Assembly: GCA_003164255.1 (NCBI GenBank)
Contig: PLST01000155.1
Location: 9,825-15,710 of the forward strand
Direction: 5' to 3'
From: Acidobacteriaceae bacterium
Lineage (GTDB): Bacteria; Acidobacteriota; Terriglobia; Terriglobales; Acidobacteriaceae
Length of the DNA stretch: 5,886 nucleotides
The notes beneath the pieces are model-generated. The model saw nothing but the letters and a program-made list of their open reading frames with translations, was not told the origin of the DNA and searched no databases. Position 1 is the first letter of the stretch. The number at the start of each line of letters is the position of its first letter. Of this stretch, positions 1 through 5,328 are shown one piece after another. A program made the translations under genes and the position numbers.

Positions 1-21
1 AAGGCCGAATCAGCTGGAAAC

Positions 22-1083
22 GTGCCGGCCAGACAAAAGAAAGCACTGGTTCGCAGAGCGCAACCCGATCGCTCACAACAGATTCGCCGTGCAGTGCAAT
101 TTGCTTTTCTTTTGCTCAACGCAGTGATTGGCGCTCAATTCGTACTCTGGGTGCGGTCGTTCGAAATCGCCGGTGGCTCAACTTCAATCGAGCGGCCCGC
201 AGGGGTGGATGGATGGTTGCCGATTGCCGGCCTGATGAACCTTCGCTATTTTCTTGTCACCAGAAAGGTTCCAGAGATTCATCCCTCGGCGATGGTTCTG
301 CTCTGCGCTTTTCTACTGACGAGCGTGTTGGTCAAGAAATCATTTTGCTCGTGGCTCTGCCCGGTTGGTACGTTCTCAGAGTATCTGTGGAAGCTGGGCC
401 GCAAGGTTTACAAGCGCAACTTCACGGCGCCCGTTTGGCTCGATTTGCCGCTTAGGAGCCTCAAATACATTCTGCTCGCGTTCTTTGTCTTTATCGTTTT
501 TACGATGTCGCAACAGCAACTCGGCGAATTTCTCATGTCGCCGTTCAGCATCGTGGCAGACGTGAAGATGTTGAACTTCTTCAGGTACATCGGCACGGTC
601 GGAATTGCGGTGATCGCGATCCTTGTGTTCTTGTCGATTTTCATCCAGAACTTCTGGTGCCGTTTTCTTTGCCCGTACGGCACACTCATGGGTCTTGTCT
701 CTGTTCTGAGTCCGGTGAAGATTCGGCGCGACCAGCAAGCGTGTATCGACTGCGGCAAATGTAATAAAGCCTGCCCGTCGCATCTTCCAGTGGACAGGCT
801 GGTGCAGATTCGGTCCGTCGAGTGCACGGGGTGCATGGAGTGCGTTGCCGTCTGCCCCGCGGAAAATGCCTTGCAGCTCTCACTGCCACCGCGCAGGCAG
901 CCGGATGCAGTCACGGCTCGATGGAGGCTGCGCGCCCTGAACCCGCAGGCGATTGCCGCCATAATCGCGCTTGTGTTCCTTGGACTCGTGGGCGCTGCGC
1001 GCTTGAGCGGGCACTGGCAGACCAATATCTCCCGGGAAGTCTACATGCAGCTTGTGCCCAACGCTGAGAACATCGACCACTGA
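22..1083 (+). CDS. Membrane-bound 4Fe-4S polyferredoxin, NapH/NosR/CcoG-like
   Basis: The 353-residue protein has about five hydrophobic stretches (near residues 25-44, 88-105, 148-163, 190-208 and 309-326). Two CxxxCP motifs lie at membrane edges (C109/C113 in CSWLCPVG, C213/C217 in CRFLCPYG), the signature of the Fer4_5 family found in NapH, NosR and CcoG. Two classical 4Fe-4S sites follow: C241-C244-C247-C251, then C268-C271-C274-C278, each ending CP. Such proteins pass electrons between the quinone pool or cytoplasmic donors and redox enzymes, or help maturation of metalloenzymes; the partner cannot be told here. The start is uncertain. GTG at 22 has only a weak GGAA two bases upstream, and the frame stays open to base 1, so the gene may begin outside the window. 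There is no NosR-type FMN domain and no CcoG-type C-terminal domain, so neither symbol is justified. The family call is firm; the specific role is unknown. Confidence 0.88.
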   Translation: MPARQKKALVRRAQPDRSQQIRRAVQFAFLLLNAVIGAQFVLWVRSFEIAGGSTSIERPAGVDGWLPIAGLMNLRYFLVTRKVPEIHPSAMVLLCAFLLTSVLVKKSFCSWLCPVGTFSEYLWKLGRKVYKRNFTAPVWLDLPLRSLKYILLAFFVFIVFTMSQQQLGEFLMSPFSIVADVKMLNFFRYIGTVGIAVIAILVFLSIFIQNFWCRFLCPYGTLMGLVSVLSPVKIRRDQQACIDCGKCNKACPSHLPVDRLVQIRSVECTGCMECVAVCPAENALQLSLPPRRQPDAVTARWRLRALNPQAIAAIIALVFLGLVGAARLSGHWQTNISREVYMQLVPNAENIDH

Positions 1084-1104
1084 GTGCAGGCAGCCGATGT
1101 AAGC

Positions 1105-1137
1105 GGGGGTGCACCTGGGTTTTTGTACCCCCCCCCC
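1105..1137 (+). repeat. C10 homopolymer with a complementary G-run
   Basis: Ten consecutive C occupy 1128-1137. A GGGGGT at 1105-1110 can pair with ACCCCC at 1127-1132 across a 16-base loop, so the RNA could form a weak hairpin just after the polyferredoxin stop. It lacks the T-run of an intrinsic terminator. Long mononucleotide runs are prone to slippage and to sequencing error, so the exact length should be treated as provisional. Confidence 0.6.
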
Positions 1138-1257
1138 TATCCGGATTCTGCGGCTAAATTCCTCTAAGGAAAGGGGTTATCGTAGGGCATCTGCGCCAAA
1201 TATGTCATTTCATTGAAGATCGCCGCAGAAACCAGATATCAAAGGGGTTGCGGGCGA

Positions 1258-1300
1258 TTTCCGGGAAACGAGACGGTTTGGACCGCTGCGTCCCCGGAAA
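1258..1300 (+). promoter_or_regulatory. Two-tier hairpin in the ric leader
   Basis: TTTCCGGG (1258-1265) pairs perfectly with CCCGGAAA (1293-1300). Inside it, GACG (1272-1275) pairs with CGTC (1289-1292), stacked directly on the outer stem on the 3' side with a six-base bulge (1266-1271) on the 5' side. An alternative inner pairing is CGGT (1274-1277) with ACCG (1282-1285). The 12 paired positions make this the strongest fold in the leader. It may be a regulatory RNA element or simply a GC-rich dyad; no known class was recognised. Confidence 0.4.
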
Positions 1301-1422
1301 ATTGCCTATGGTGTGATTGTGCGCCGTCGCCAAGTAATTATCTGCAAAAACGAGGGCCAGGCTTTCGGAAAGACGCCGGGTCTTCGGGCGTAGCTCAAAT
1401 TCCCACGTCGAAAGATCGTTGC

Positions 1423-1440
1423 CAGTGACTAAAGTCGCTG
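1423..1440 (+). promoter_or_regulatory. Compact hairpin upstream of the ric ribosome binding site
   Basis: CAGTGAC (1423-1429) pairs with GTCGCTG (1434-1440) with one T·G wobble and a four-base loop TAAA. It ends 32 bases before the ric ribosome binding site. There is no following T-run, so it is not an intrinsic terminator; it could be a leader-stabilising stem or part of a larger fold. Confidence 0.35.
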
Positions 1441-1472
1441 TGGCGCCTGCGATGGATGGGTACCGTGAGTTC

Positions 1473-1477
1473 AGGAG
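1473..1477 (+). promoter_or_regulatory. Ribosome binding site deciding the ric start
   Basis: AGGAG directly abuts an in-frame ATG at 1478, leaving no spacer, but lies six bases before the next in-frame ATG at 1484. The second spacing is normal for initiation, so 1484 is preferred and the protein begins MTSIAKTVRE. Confidence 0.75.
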
Positions 1478-1483
1478 ATGATC

Positions 1484-2215
1484 ATGACTTCAATTGCAAA
1501 GACCGTTCGCGAGATCGCCCTCGAACAACCTCATTCCATCCGTGTTTTCGAGCGACTCGGCATTGACTATTGCTGCGGCGGGCGCAAGCCGCTGGCTGAG
1601 GCTTGCAATGAACGCGACATCCCGGTGGACGAAGTCCTCGCAGCCCTCGACGCCGCAGCCAACGCCAATGAGGTCGCCCCAGTTGACTGGACCAAGGGTC
1701 CACTGGGACAGCTGATCACGCACATTGTGGCCACGCATCACGCATACGTGAAGCGGGAGTTACCACGACTTGCCACGCTGGCGGAAAAAGTGGTGAACCG
1801 TCACGGCGACACCCAGGCTCATCTGCCCGCGCTACAGCATGCTCTGAAGCAACTGGATGAGGAGTTGACACAACATCTCGCAAAGGAAGAAAACATCCTG
1901 TTTCCATACATCGCCGGGCTTGAACTTGCGCAGACCACTGGCACCACTCAGCCTTCATCCTGCTTTGGTACGGTGGCTAATCCCATTGCGATGACGACCC
2001 GTGAACACGATGCCGCCGGTGGATTGCTTGCCGAGATGGACCGGTTAAGCGACCATTTCACGACGCCCGCGTGCGCGTGTCCAACGTACCACGCGTTCTA
2101 CGATGGCCTGAAGGAGTTTGGACAGGACCTTCACCAGCACATTCATCTCGAAAACAACATCCTCTTTCCAAGAGCGATCGAGCTGGAAGCATCAGCGGTG
2201 AGCGCCGTTGCATAA
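1484..2215 (+). CDS. ric: Iron-sulfur cluster repair di-iron protein, Ric/YtfE/ScdA family
   Basis: This 243-residue cytoplasmic protein has the two parts of the Ric family. An N-terminal ScdA_N domain (about residues 1-65) carries the DYCCGG motif at 28-33. A C-terminal hemerythrin-like four-helix bundle follows (about 75-235). Likely di-iron ligands by alignment to the E. coli protein from memory are H86, H131 and E135 (HLAKE), H175 (REHD), and H219 and E223 (HIHLE); all six are present. Family members repair Fe-S clusters damaged by nitric oxide or peroxide and are often induced by nitrosative stress. Residues 150-170 and 192-203, the latter with C197 and C199, form linkers I cannot assign. 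The gene follows a long structured leader and converges with the E2 gene, with 8 bases between stops. An NO- or oxygen-sensing regulator is expected from the family, but no confident operator was found. Confidence 0.93.
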   Translation: MTSIAKTVREIALEQPHSIRVFERLGIDYCCGGRKPLAEACNERDIPVDEVLAALDAAANANEVAPVDWTKGPLGQLITHIVATHHAYVKRELPRLATLAEKVVNRHGDTQAHLPALQHALKQLDEELTQHLAKEENILFPYIAGLELAQTTGTTQPSSCFGTVANPIAMTTREHDAAGGLLAEMDRLSDHFTTPACACPTYHAFYDGLKEFGQDLHQHIHLENNILFPRAIELEASAVSAVA

Positions 2216-2223
2216 CCAACGGC

Positions 2224-3735
2224 TTAGTTGATCTTCCGGTCCCATGTTTCGAGCGCTCTCTTGAACTCGAGCATGAATTTGCCGGAGTCCGCGCCGTCGA
2301 TGGTGCGGTGATCGAAGCCAAGGCAGCACAACTGCACAGACCGGATGGCAATGGTGTCGTTGCCCTCTGCGTCAGTAATGACGACGGGCTCCTTGCGCAA
2401 GCCACCGATGGCGAGAATGGCGGACTCCGGCTGGTTGATGATAGGCATGCCGAATTCGCCGCCGAAAGCGCCGGAATTGGTGAGTGTGAAGGTGGAGCCG
2501 CCGGTCTCGTCGGGCATGAGCTTCTTCGAGCGGGCACGGCCAGCCAAGTCGGCTATGGCGCGGGCCAGTTCAACAAAGCTGCGTTGCTCTGCCTGGCGGA
2601 TGACCGGCACGATGAGACCCCACTCGAGTGCCACAGCAATGCCAAGATTGATGTTCTGGTGGTAGCGGATCGATCCGTCTTCAACCGACGCATTGACGAT
2701 CGGATATTTGCGCAGAGCATCAACAGCGGCGGCGGCGATGAACGGCATGAAGGTGAGCTTGACGCCTATATGGTGCTCGAATGCAGCCTTCTCGCGCTCG
2801 CGGAGACGGGCGATGCGCGTCATGTCGATCTTGTAGACCGTGTGCGCGTGCGGGCTCTTCTGCAGGCTCTCCACCATTCTCTGGCCAATAATGGTGCGCA
2901 TCTTCGACATCGGTACTAGGTCCCCAGGTGCGTGAAGTGTTGGCGAACCGGCCGACGGAGACAACTGCGGAGCCGCCGGTTGCGGTTTCGGGGCAGCCAG
3001 ATAGTGCAGAATGTCTTCCTTGGTGATGCGGCCATTGGCGCCGGTACCTCGAACCAGCGCAAGATCGACGTTGTTTTCAATGGCAATCCTGCGCACCAGC
3101 GGCGAGGAACGAACTTCCTGCGATGGAGCGGAAACCGCGGAGGACGAGTTCGCTAGGACGGGCGACATCTGCGGCGCTCCGACTTGCGTACTGGGGCCGG
3201 ATGTTCCCGGACCACCAATCACCGCAACGACCGTATTGATCTGAACAGTGGATCCTTCAGGAACCTTGATCTCACTGAGGATTCCAGCCAAAGGCGCAGG
3301 AATCTCAGCATCCACCTTGTCCGTCGAGATTTCGAAGAGCGGTTCGTCTTTCTCGACGCGGTCACCGGGTTTCTTGAGCCATTTCGTGATGGTGCCCTCG
3401 AAAATGGACTCGCCCATCTGGGGCATGACGACCGGAGTGCCGCTGGAAGAAGTCAATGCGGCTGGCTCGTCTTCCTGACCGGCCAGGACTGCTTCGCCGC
3501 TATCCGAAATGACAGCAACCACGGTGTTGATGCCTACCGTAACGCCTTCGGGAAACTTGATGGCAGAGAGAATGCCTGCCACCGGCGATGGAATCTCGGC
3601 GTCCACCTTGTCGGTGGAGATTTCGAAGAGCGGCTCGTCTTTCTCGACGCGATCACCCGTCTTCTTGAGCCATTTGGTAATGGTGCCCTCAACGATCGAC
3701 TCGCCCATCTGGGGCATGATTACGTCGGTTGGCAT
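2224..3735 (-). CDS. 2-oxoacid dehydrogenase complex E2 (dihydrolipoamide acyltransferase), two lipoyl domains
   Basis: This 503-residue E2 core enzyme passes an acyl group from lipoamide to CoA in a 2-oxoacid dehydrogenase complex. Order: lipoyl domain 1 (residues 4-76, lipoyl lysine K43 in TDKVDAE), lipoyl domain 2 (101-173, K140), Ala/Pro/Ser-rich linkers, peripheral-subunit binding domain (about 210-247, with SPLVRRIA and GANGRITKEDIL), and the catalytic domain (about 270-503) with H476 and D480 in DHRTIDGA. The MPQMGES opening of each lipoyl domain fits 2-oxoglutarate or branched-chain types better than pyruvate E2; a two-lipoyl layout is usual for SucB-like E2s of Actinobacteria and relatives. 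Substrate is not decided, so no symbol is given. ATG at 3735 is chosen because it starts right at the lipoyl domain and has AAGGA just upstream; a GTG at 3753 would add six residues. E1 and E3 are not in the window; lipB lies 88 bases upstream. Confidence 0.95.
   Translation of the reverse strand: MPTDVIMPQMGESIVEGTITKWLKKTGDRVEKDEPLFEISTDKVDAEIPSPVAGILSAIKFPEGVTVGINTVVAVISDSGEAVLAGQEDEPAALTSSSGTPVVMPQMGESIFEGTITKWLKKPGDRVEKDEPLFEISTDKVDAEIPAPLAGILSEIKVPEGSTVQINTVVAVIGGPGTSGPSTQVGAPQMSPVLANSSSAVSAPSQEVRSSPLVRRIAIENNVDLALVRGTGANGRITKEDILHYLAAPKPQPAAPQLSPSAGSPTLHAPGDLVPMSKMRTIIGQRMVESLQKSPHAHTVYKIDMTRIARLREREKAAFEHHIGVKLTFMPFIAAAAVDALRKYPIVNASVEDGSIRYHQNINLGIAVALEWGLIVPVIRQAEQRSFVELARAIADLAGRARSKKLMPDETGGSTFTLTNSGAFGGEFGMPIINQPESAILAIGGLRKEPVVITDAEGNDTIAIRSVQLCCLGFDHRTIDGADSGKFMLEFKRALETWDRKIN
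3217..3435 (-). repeat. Lipoyl-domain repeat, copy 2
   Basis: It encodes residues 101-173 of E2 with lysine K140. The core from KWLKK to DKVDAEIP differs from copy 1 only at one T/P position. The ends of the domain (IKFPEGVTVG against IKVPEGSTVQ) hold much of the divergence. Confidence 0.9.
3508..3726 (-). repeat. Lipoyl-domain repeat, copy 1
   Basis: It encodes residues 4-76 of E2 with the attachment lysine K43. It matches copy 2 at 63 of 73 residues by my count, at an offset of exactly 97 codons (291 bases). Long stretches are also near-identical in DNA. Confidence 0.9.
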
Positions 3736-3785
3736 GAATCCTTCTCTCCGCACATCGGAATTCGTTTGCGGGCAGTTCCTGCCGG

Positions 3786-3791
3786 ATTATA
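3786..3791 (-). promoter_or_regulatory. Possible internal promoter of the E2 gene (-10 TATAAT)
   Basis: The lipB-E2 gap contains a perfect TATAAT on the minus strand, about 50 bases before the E2 start. No good -35 is found 16-18 bases upstream, and there is no TG extension. It could let E2 be expressed separately from lipB, or be chance in a slightly AT-richer gap. Confidence 0.35.
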
Positions 3792-3823
3792 AATCGCGGA
3801 GCAACAGGTTTGTTGGGCGAGGG

Positions 3824-4696
3824 TCAACCCTGAACTGGACGCTCTTTGGTGTGCAGAAGTCGTTCGACCTCGTGTGGAACCTGGAGCGGCGTATCCTGCG
3901 CCGGAAAGATGGGTACGGCTTCAGCCTGCCCGCGCAGAAGATGAAGATTCTCGACGGCCAGCACCTGCTCGCCAAAAACCATGCCAAACTGACGGGCTGC
4001 GTTATGCGCAATGGCTTCGAGGGAAGGAAGCTCGGCCCTTTGGCCTTCTGGCTTGCGCTCAATTTCAAGAGCGAGACTGGTGACTGGGCGGTTGGTGATA
4101 CCGCAAGGGTTGATGAGCGCAAAATCGCGCAAGTCGGTGGTGACGTTGAACGCAAAGCCATGCGAAGTGATTCCGCGCGAGACGTGGATGCCTATTGCGC
4201 CAATCTTGCGCTCTCCTTTTGGGCGGTCCTTTTCCATTGCAGGACAACTCCCGTCCAAAGGGGTGCCGTCCGCGGCACACCAGACGCCCGTGAGGCCGCA
4301 GATTCGCCCGGCGGGTACGCTGAATTGTCCGCAAAGACGAATGAGAGCCTCTTCCATCAGGCGCACAAAGTCAACGGGGCCGAGTCGGCCGCCGCTGGAG
4401 TTTTTCAGGCTGCGCAAGTCAAAGATGGGGTAGCCGATCAGCTGACCGGGACCATGATAAGTGACGTCGCCGCCGCGGTTGATCTCGTGGAGGGTTACCC
4501 CGCGGCTGGCCAGCAGCTCATCCGACGCCAGAATGTTGCTGCGATTGGCATTGCGTCCAAGCGTGAGGACTGGCGGATGCTCGAGGAGAAGCAGAACGTT
4601 GTCAACGCGGCCCTGGAGCCGCAACGCTGCGATCTCCGCCTGGAGCCGGAGACCTTCGTCGTAGTCGACGCGACCGAGATAGAGATATTGGATCAT
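3824..4696 (-). CDS. lipB: Lipoyl(octanoyl) transferase LipB
   Basis: LipB moves octanoate from octanoyl-ACP to the lysine of lipoyl domains, the first step of lipoate synthesis in the cytoplasm. The 290-residue protein shows the family blocks: EHPPVLTLGRNAN (39-51), NRGGDVTYHGPGQLIGYPI (73-91), KIGAIGIHVSRGITSHGFAFNV (164-185) and NPCGI (196-200). The catalytic pair is K164 and C198. Compared with short LipB proteins (E. coli about 213 residues) it has an insertion of roughly 15-20 residues before K164 (about 141-161) and a C-terminal extension (about 245-290). The start at 4696 is preferred: AGGA stands six bases upstream and the protein then begins MIQYLYLGRVDY, as the family does. The frame stays open upstream to an ATG at 4795 inside doxX, which would add 33 residues without family similarity. 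The next gene downstream encodes an E2 with two lipoyl domains, a direct substrate of the pathway. Confidence 0.95.
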   Translation of the reverse strand: MIQYLYLGRVDYDEGLRLQAEIAALRLQGRVDNVLLLLEHPPVLTLGRNANRSNILASDELLASRGVTLHEINRGGDVTYHGPGQLIGYPIFDLRSLKNSSGGRLGPVDFVRLMEEALIRLCGQFSVPAGRICGLTGVWCAADGTPLDGSCPAMEKDRPKGERKIGAIGIHVSRGITSHGFAFNVTTDLRDFALINPCGITNRPVTSLALEIERKPEGQRAELPSLEAIAHNAARQFGMVFGEQVLAVENLHLLRGQAEAVPIFPAQDTPLQVPHEVERLLHTKERPVQG

Positions 4697-4700
4697 CGGT

Positions 4701-4719
4701 GATCCTGATCGTAAGGATC
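4701..4719 (-). promoter_or_regulatory. Hairpin covering the lipB ribosome binding site
   Basis: On the transcript, AGGATC at 4706-4701 holds the AGGA ribosome binding site of lipB. It is the exact reverse complement of GATCCT at 4719-4714, with a seven-base loop. A 6-bp stem would therefore mask the site. Whether it forms is not known. Confidence 0.4.
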
Positions 4720-4743
4720 GGCGGCTATGCCGGTGGCCGCCGA
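4718..4743 (-). other. GC-rich hairpin between doxX and lipB
   Basis: TCGGCGGC (4718-4725) and GCCGCCGA (4736-4743) form a perfect 8-bp stem with a ten-base loop that can close further by wobble pairs. It lies between the doxX stop and the lipB start. No T-run follows on either strand, so a factor-independent terminator is unlikely; it may protect or process the mRNA. It overlaps the neighbouring ribosome-binding-site hairpin by two bases, so the two folds could compete. Confidence 0.5.
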
Positions 4744-4766
4744 CCGGAAGTGCGAGCTCGAAGGAA

Positions 4767-5147
4767 CTAGGCCTGCTTTTGAAGGAGACCGGCAAAGTTG
4801 GCGCGAAGAGGGTAGAAGACGAGAAGCCACAGCACCGTCAGCACCAACGCGATCGGCAGGCCGCTCGGCTGCATGAGTGCGTGGAAAATCAAGATATTGA
4901 AAAGGACCGGAGCCAGGAGAGCAAGCCCAAGCGGCACAAACCGGTTGAATAGGAACAAGATGGCAGGCACTACCTGGAAGAGGGCAACCACGTTGGCGTA
5001 TTTCGTGGAGACAAGCACTCCCAGGAACTGCCCGGCCGGTCCTGCCGGCAGGGGGCCCATCGGAAGGAAATGCAGGTAGGCATTCATGCCGAGGACCAGG
5101 AATGCCAATCCCAGCAGGTAGCGCGCAATCAAGGAAGCAATCTTCAT
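4767..5147 (-). CDS. Small DoxX-like membrane protein
   Basis: The 126-residue protein is almost wholly hydrophobic, with about four membrane segments (near residues 4-24, 50-67, 71-90 and 97-112). It has the pattern of small DoxX/DoxX-like proteins: an N-terminal RYLLGLAFLVLGMNAYLHFLP, a short loop rich in P and G, and a C-terminal end FYPLRANFAGLLQK. The function of most such proteins is unknown; the family name comes from a thiosulfate:quinone oxidoreductase subunit, a role that should not be assumed here. The start at 5147 is supported by AGGAG with a six-base spacer. The frame stays open much further upstream (to 5726) but runs antisense through the RNase P RNA gene, so that extension is rejected. 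lipB starts 70 bases downstream and could be co-transcribed. The DoxX assignment is from overall pattern only. Confidence 0.82.
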   Translation of the reverse strand: MKIASLIARYLLGLAFLVLGMNAYLHFLPMGPLPAGPAGQFLGVLVSTKYANVVALFQVVPAILFLFNRFVPLGLALLAPVLFNILIFHALMQPSGLPIALVLTVLWLLVFYPLRANFAGLLQKQA

Positions 5148-5290
5148 GATGTTCTCCTTCTCCTGGAGTGTATTCGATTGACCGATGTAGGGAGCCAGCC
5201 CGGCATGCAGAGGGTAATTCCAGTTCTTTCGCTTGTGCAGTGGATGAGTGAAGGAAAGGAGTGGATTCAAAGGATTGAGCTTGAAGGTGC

Positions 5291-5318
5291 TTGAGGGAAG
5301 AGGGTGCGAATCTAGATC
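5291..5318 (+). promoter_or_regulatory. Candidate rnpB promoter
   Basis: TTGAGG (5291-5296) and TAGATC (5313-5318) are separated by 16 bases and would start RNA near 5325-5329, matching the predicted 5' end of helix P1. A TACACT at 5323-5328 is a better -10 by sequence, but it would start transcription inside P1 and has no matching -35. The rest of the 181-base doxX/rnpB spacer (5148-5328) shows nothing else I can support beyond the doxX ribosome binding site. Confidence 0.3.
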
Positions 5319-5328
5319 GCGATACACT

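Larger units (their letters stand above)
1084..1477 (+). other. Long non-coding leader/intergenic region upstream of ric
   Basis: Nearly 400 bases separate the polyferredoxin stop from the ric ribosome binding site, and I see no convincing gene. One frame (1213-1428, TTG start, 71 codons) is open but has no ribosome binding site and no recognisable motif. The region holds a C10 tract, a short dyad TTCCT-CTA-AGGAA (1159-1171), a 9-base direct repeat AAAGGGGTT (1170-1178 and 1241-1249) and hairpins at 1258-1300, 1373-1391 (ACGCC/GGCGT) and 1423-1440. It probably contains the ric promoter plus a structured 5' leader. I could not assign a clear -35/-10 pair, nor match the hairpins to a riboswitch class known to me. 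Confidence 0.5.

Noticed and set aside
408..1025. 205-codon minus-strand frame opposite the polyferredoxin
   Set aside because: The plus strand codes for all cysteine motifs and membrane segments; the antisense protein has no recognisable pattern.
1105..1132. Intrinsic terminator after the polyferredoxin gene
   Set aside because: The GGGGGT/ACCCCC stem has a 16-base loop and is followed by C, not T.
1200..1222. Possible NsrR-like site (ATGtCATTT followed by ATTGAAGAT)
   Set aside because: Only a loose match to the NsrR half-sites, without proper spacing or symmetry.
1386..1397. tRNA-like start GGGCGTAGCTCA
   Set aside because: It resembles a tRNA 5' end, but no anticodon arm, T-arm or acceptor complement follows.
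1213..1428. 71-codon small gene with TTG start in the ric leader
   Set aside because: No ribosome binding site, no recognisable motif, and the region instead shows stems; kept only as a note in the leader entry.
2071..2919. 282-codon plus-strand open frame opposite the E2 gene
   Set aside because: It overlaps ric at one end and runs antisense through the E2 catalytic domain, which has clear motifs on the minus strand; a GC-rich shadow frame.
3509..4702. 397-codon plus-strand open frame opposite E2 and lipB
   Set aside because: It spans parts of two well-supported minus-strand genes and the gap between them; no ribosome binding site or known motif.
5167..5172. TACACT as a doxX -10 on the minus strand
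   Set aside because: No -35 at proper spacing, and it would leave a leader of only about 13 bases; too weak to annotate.
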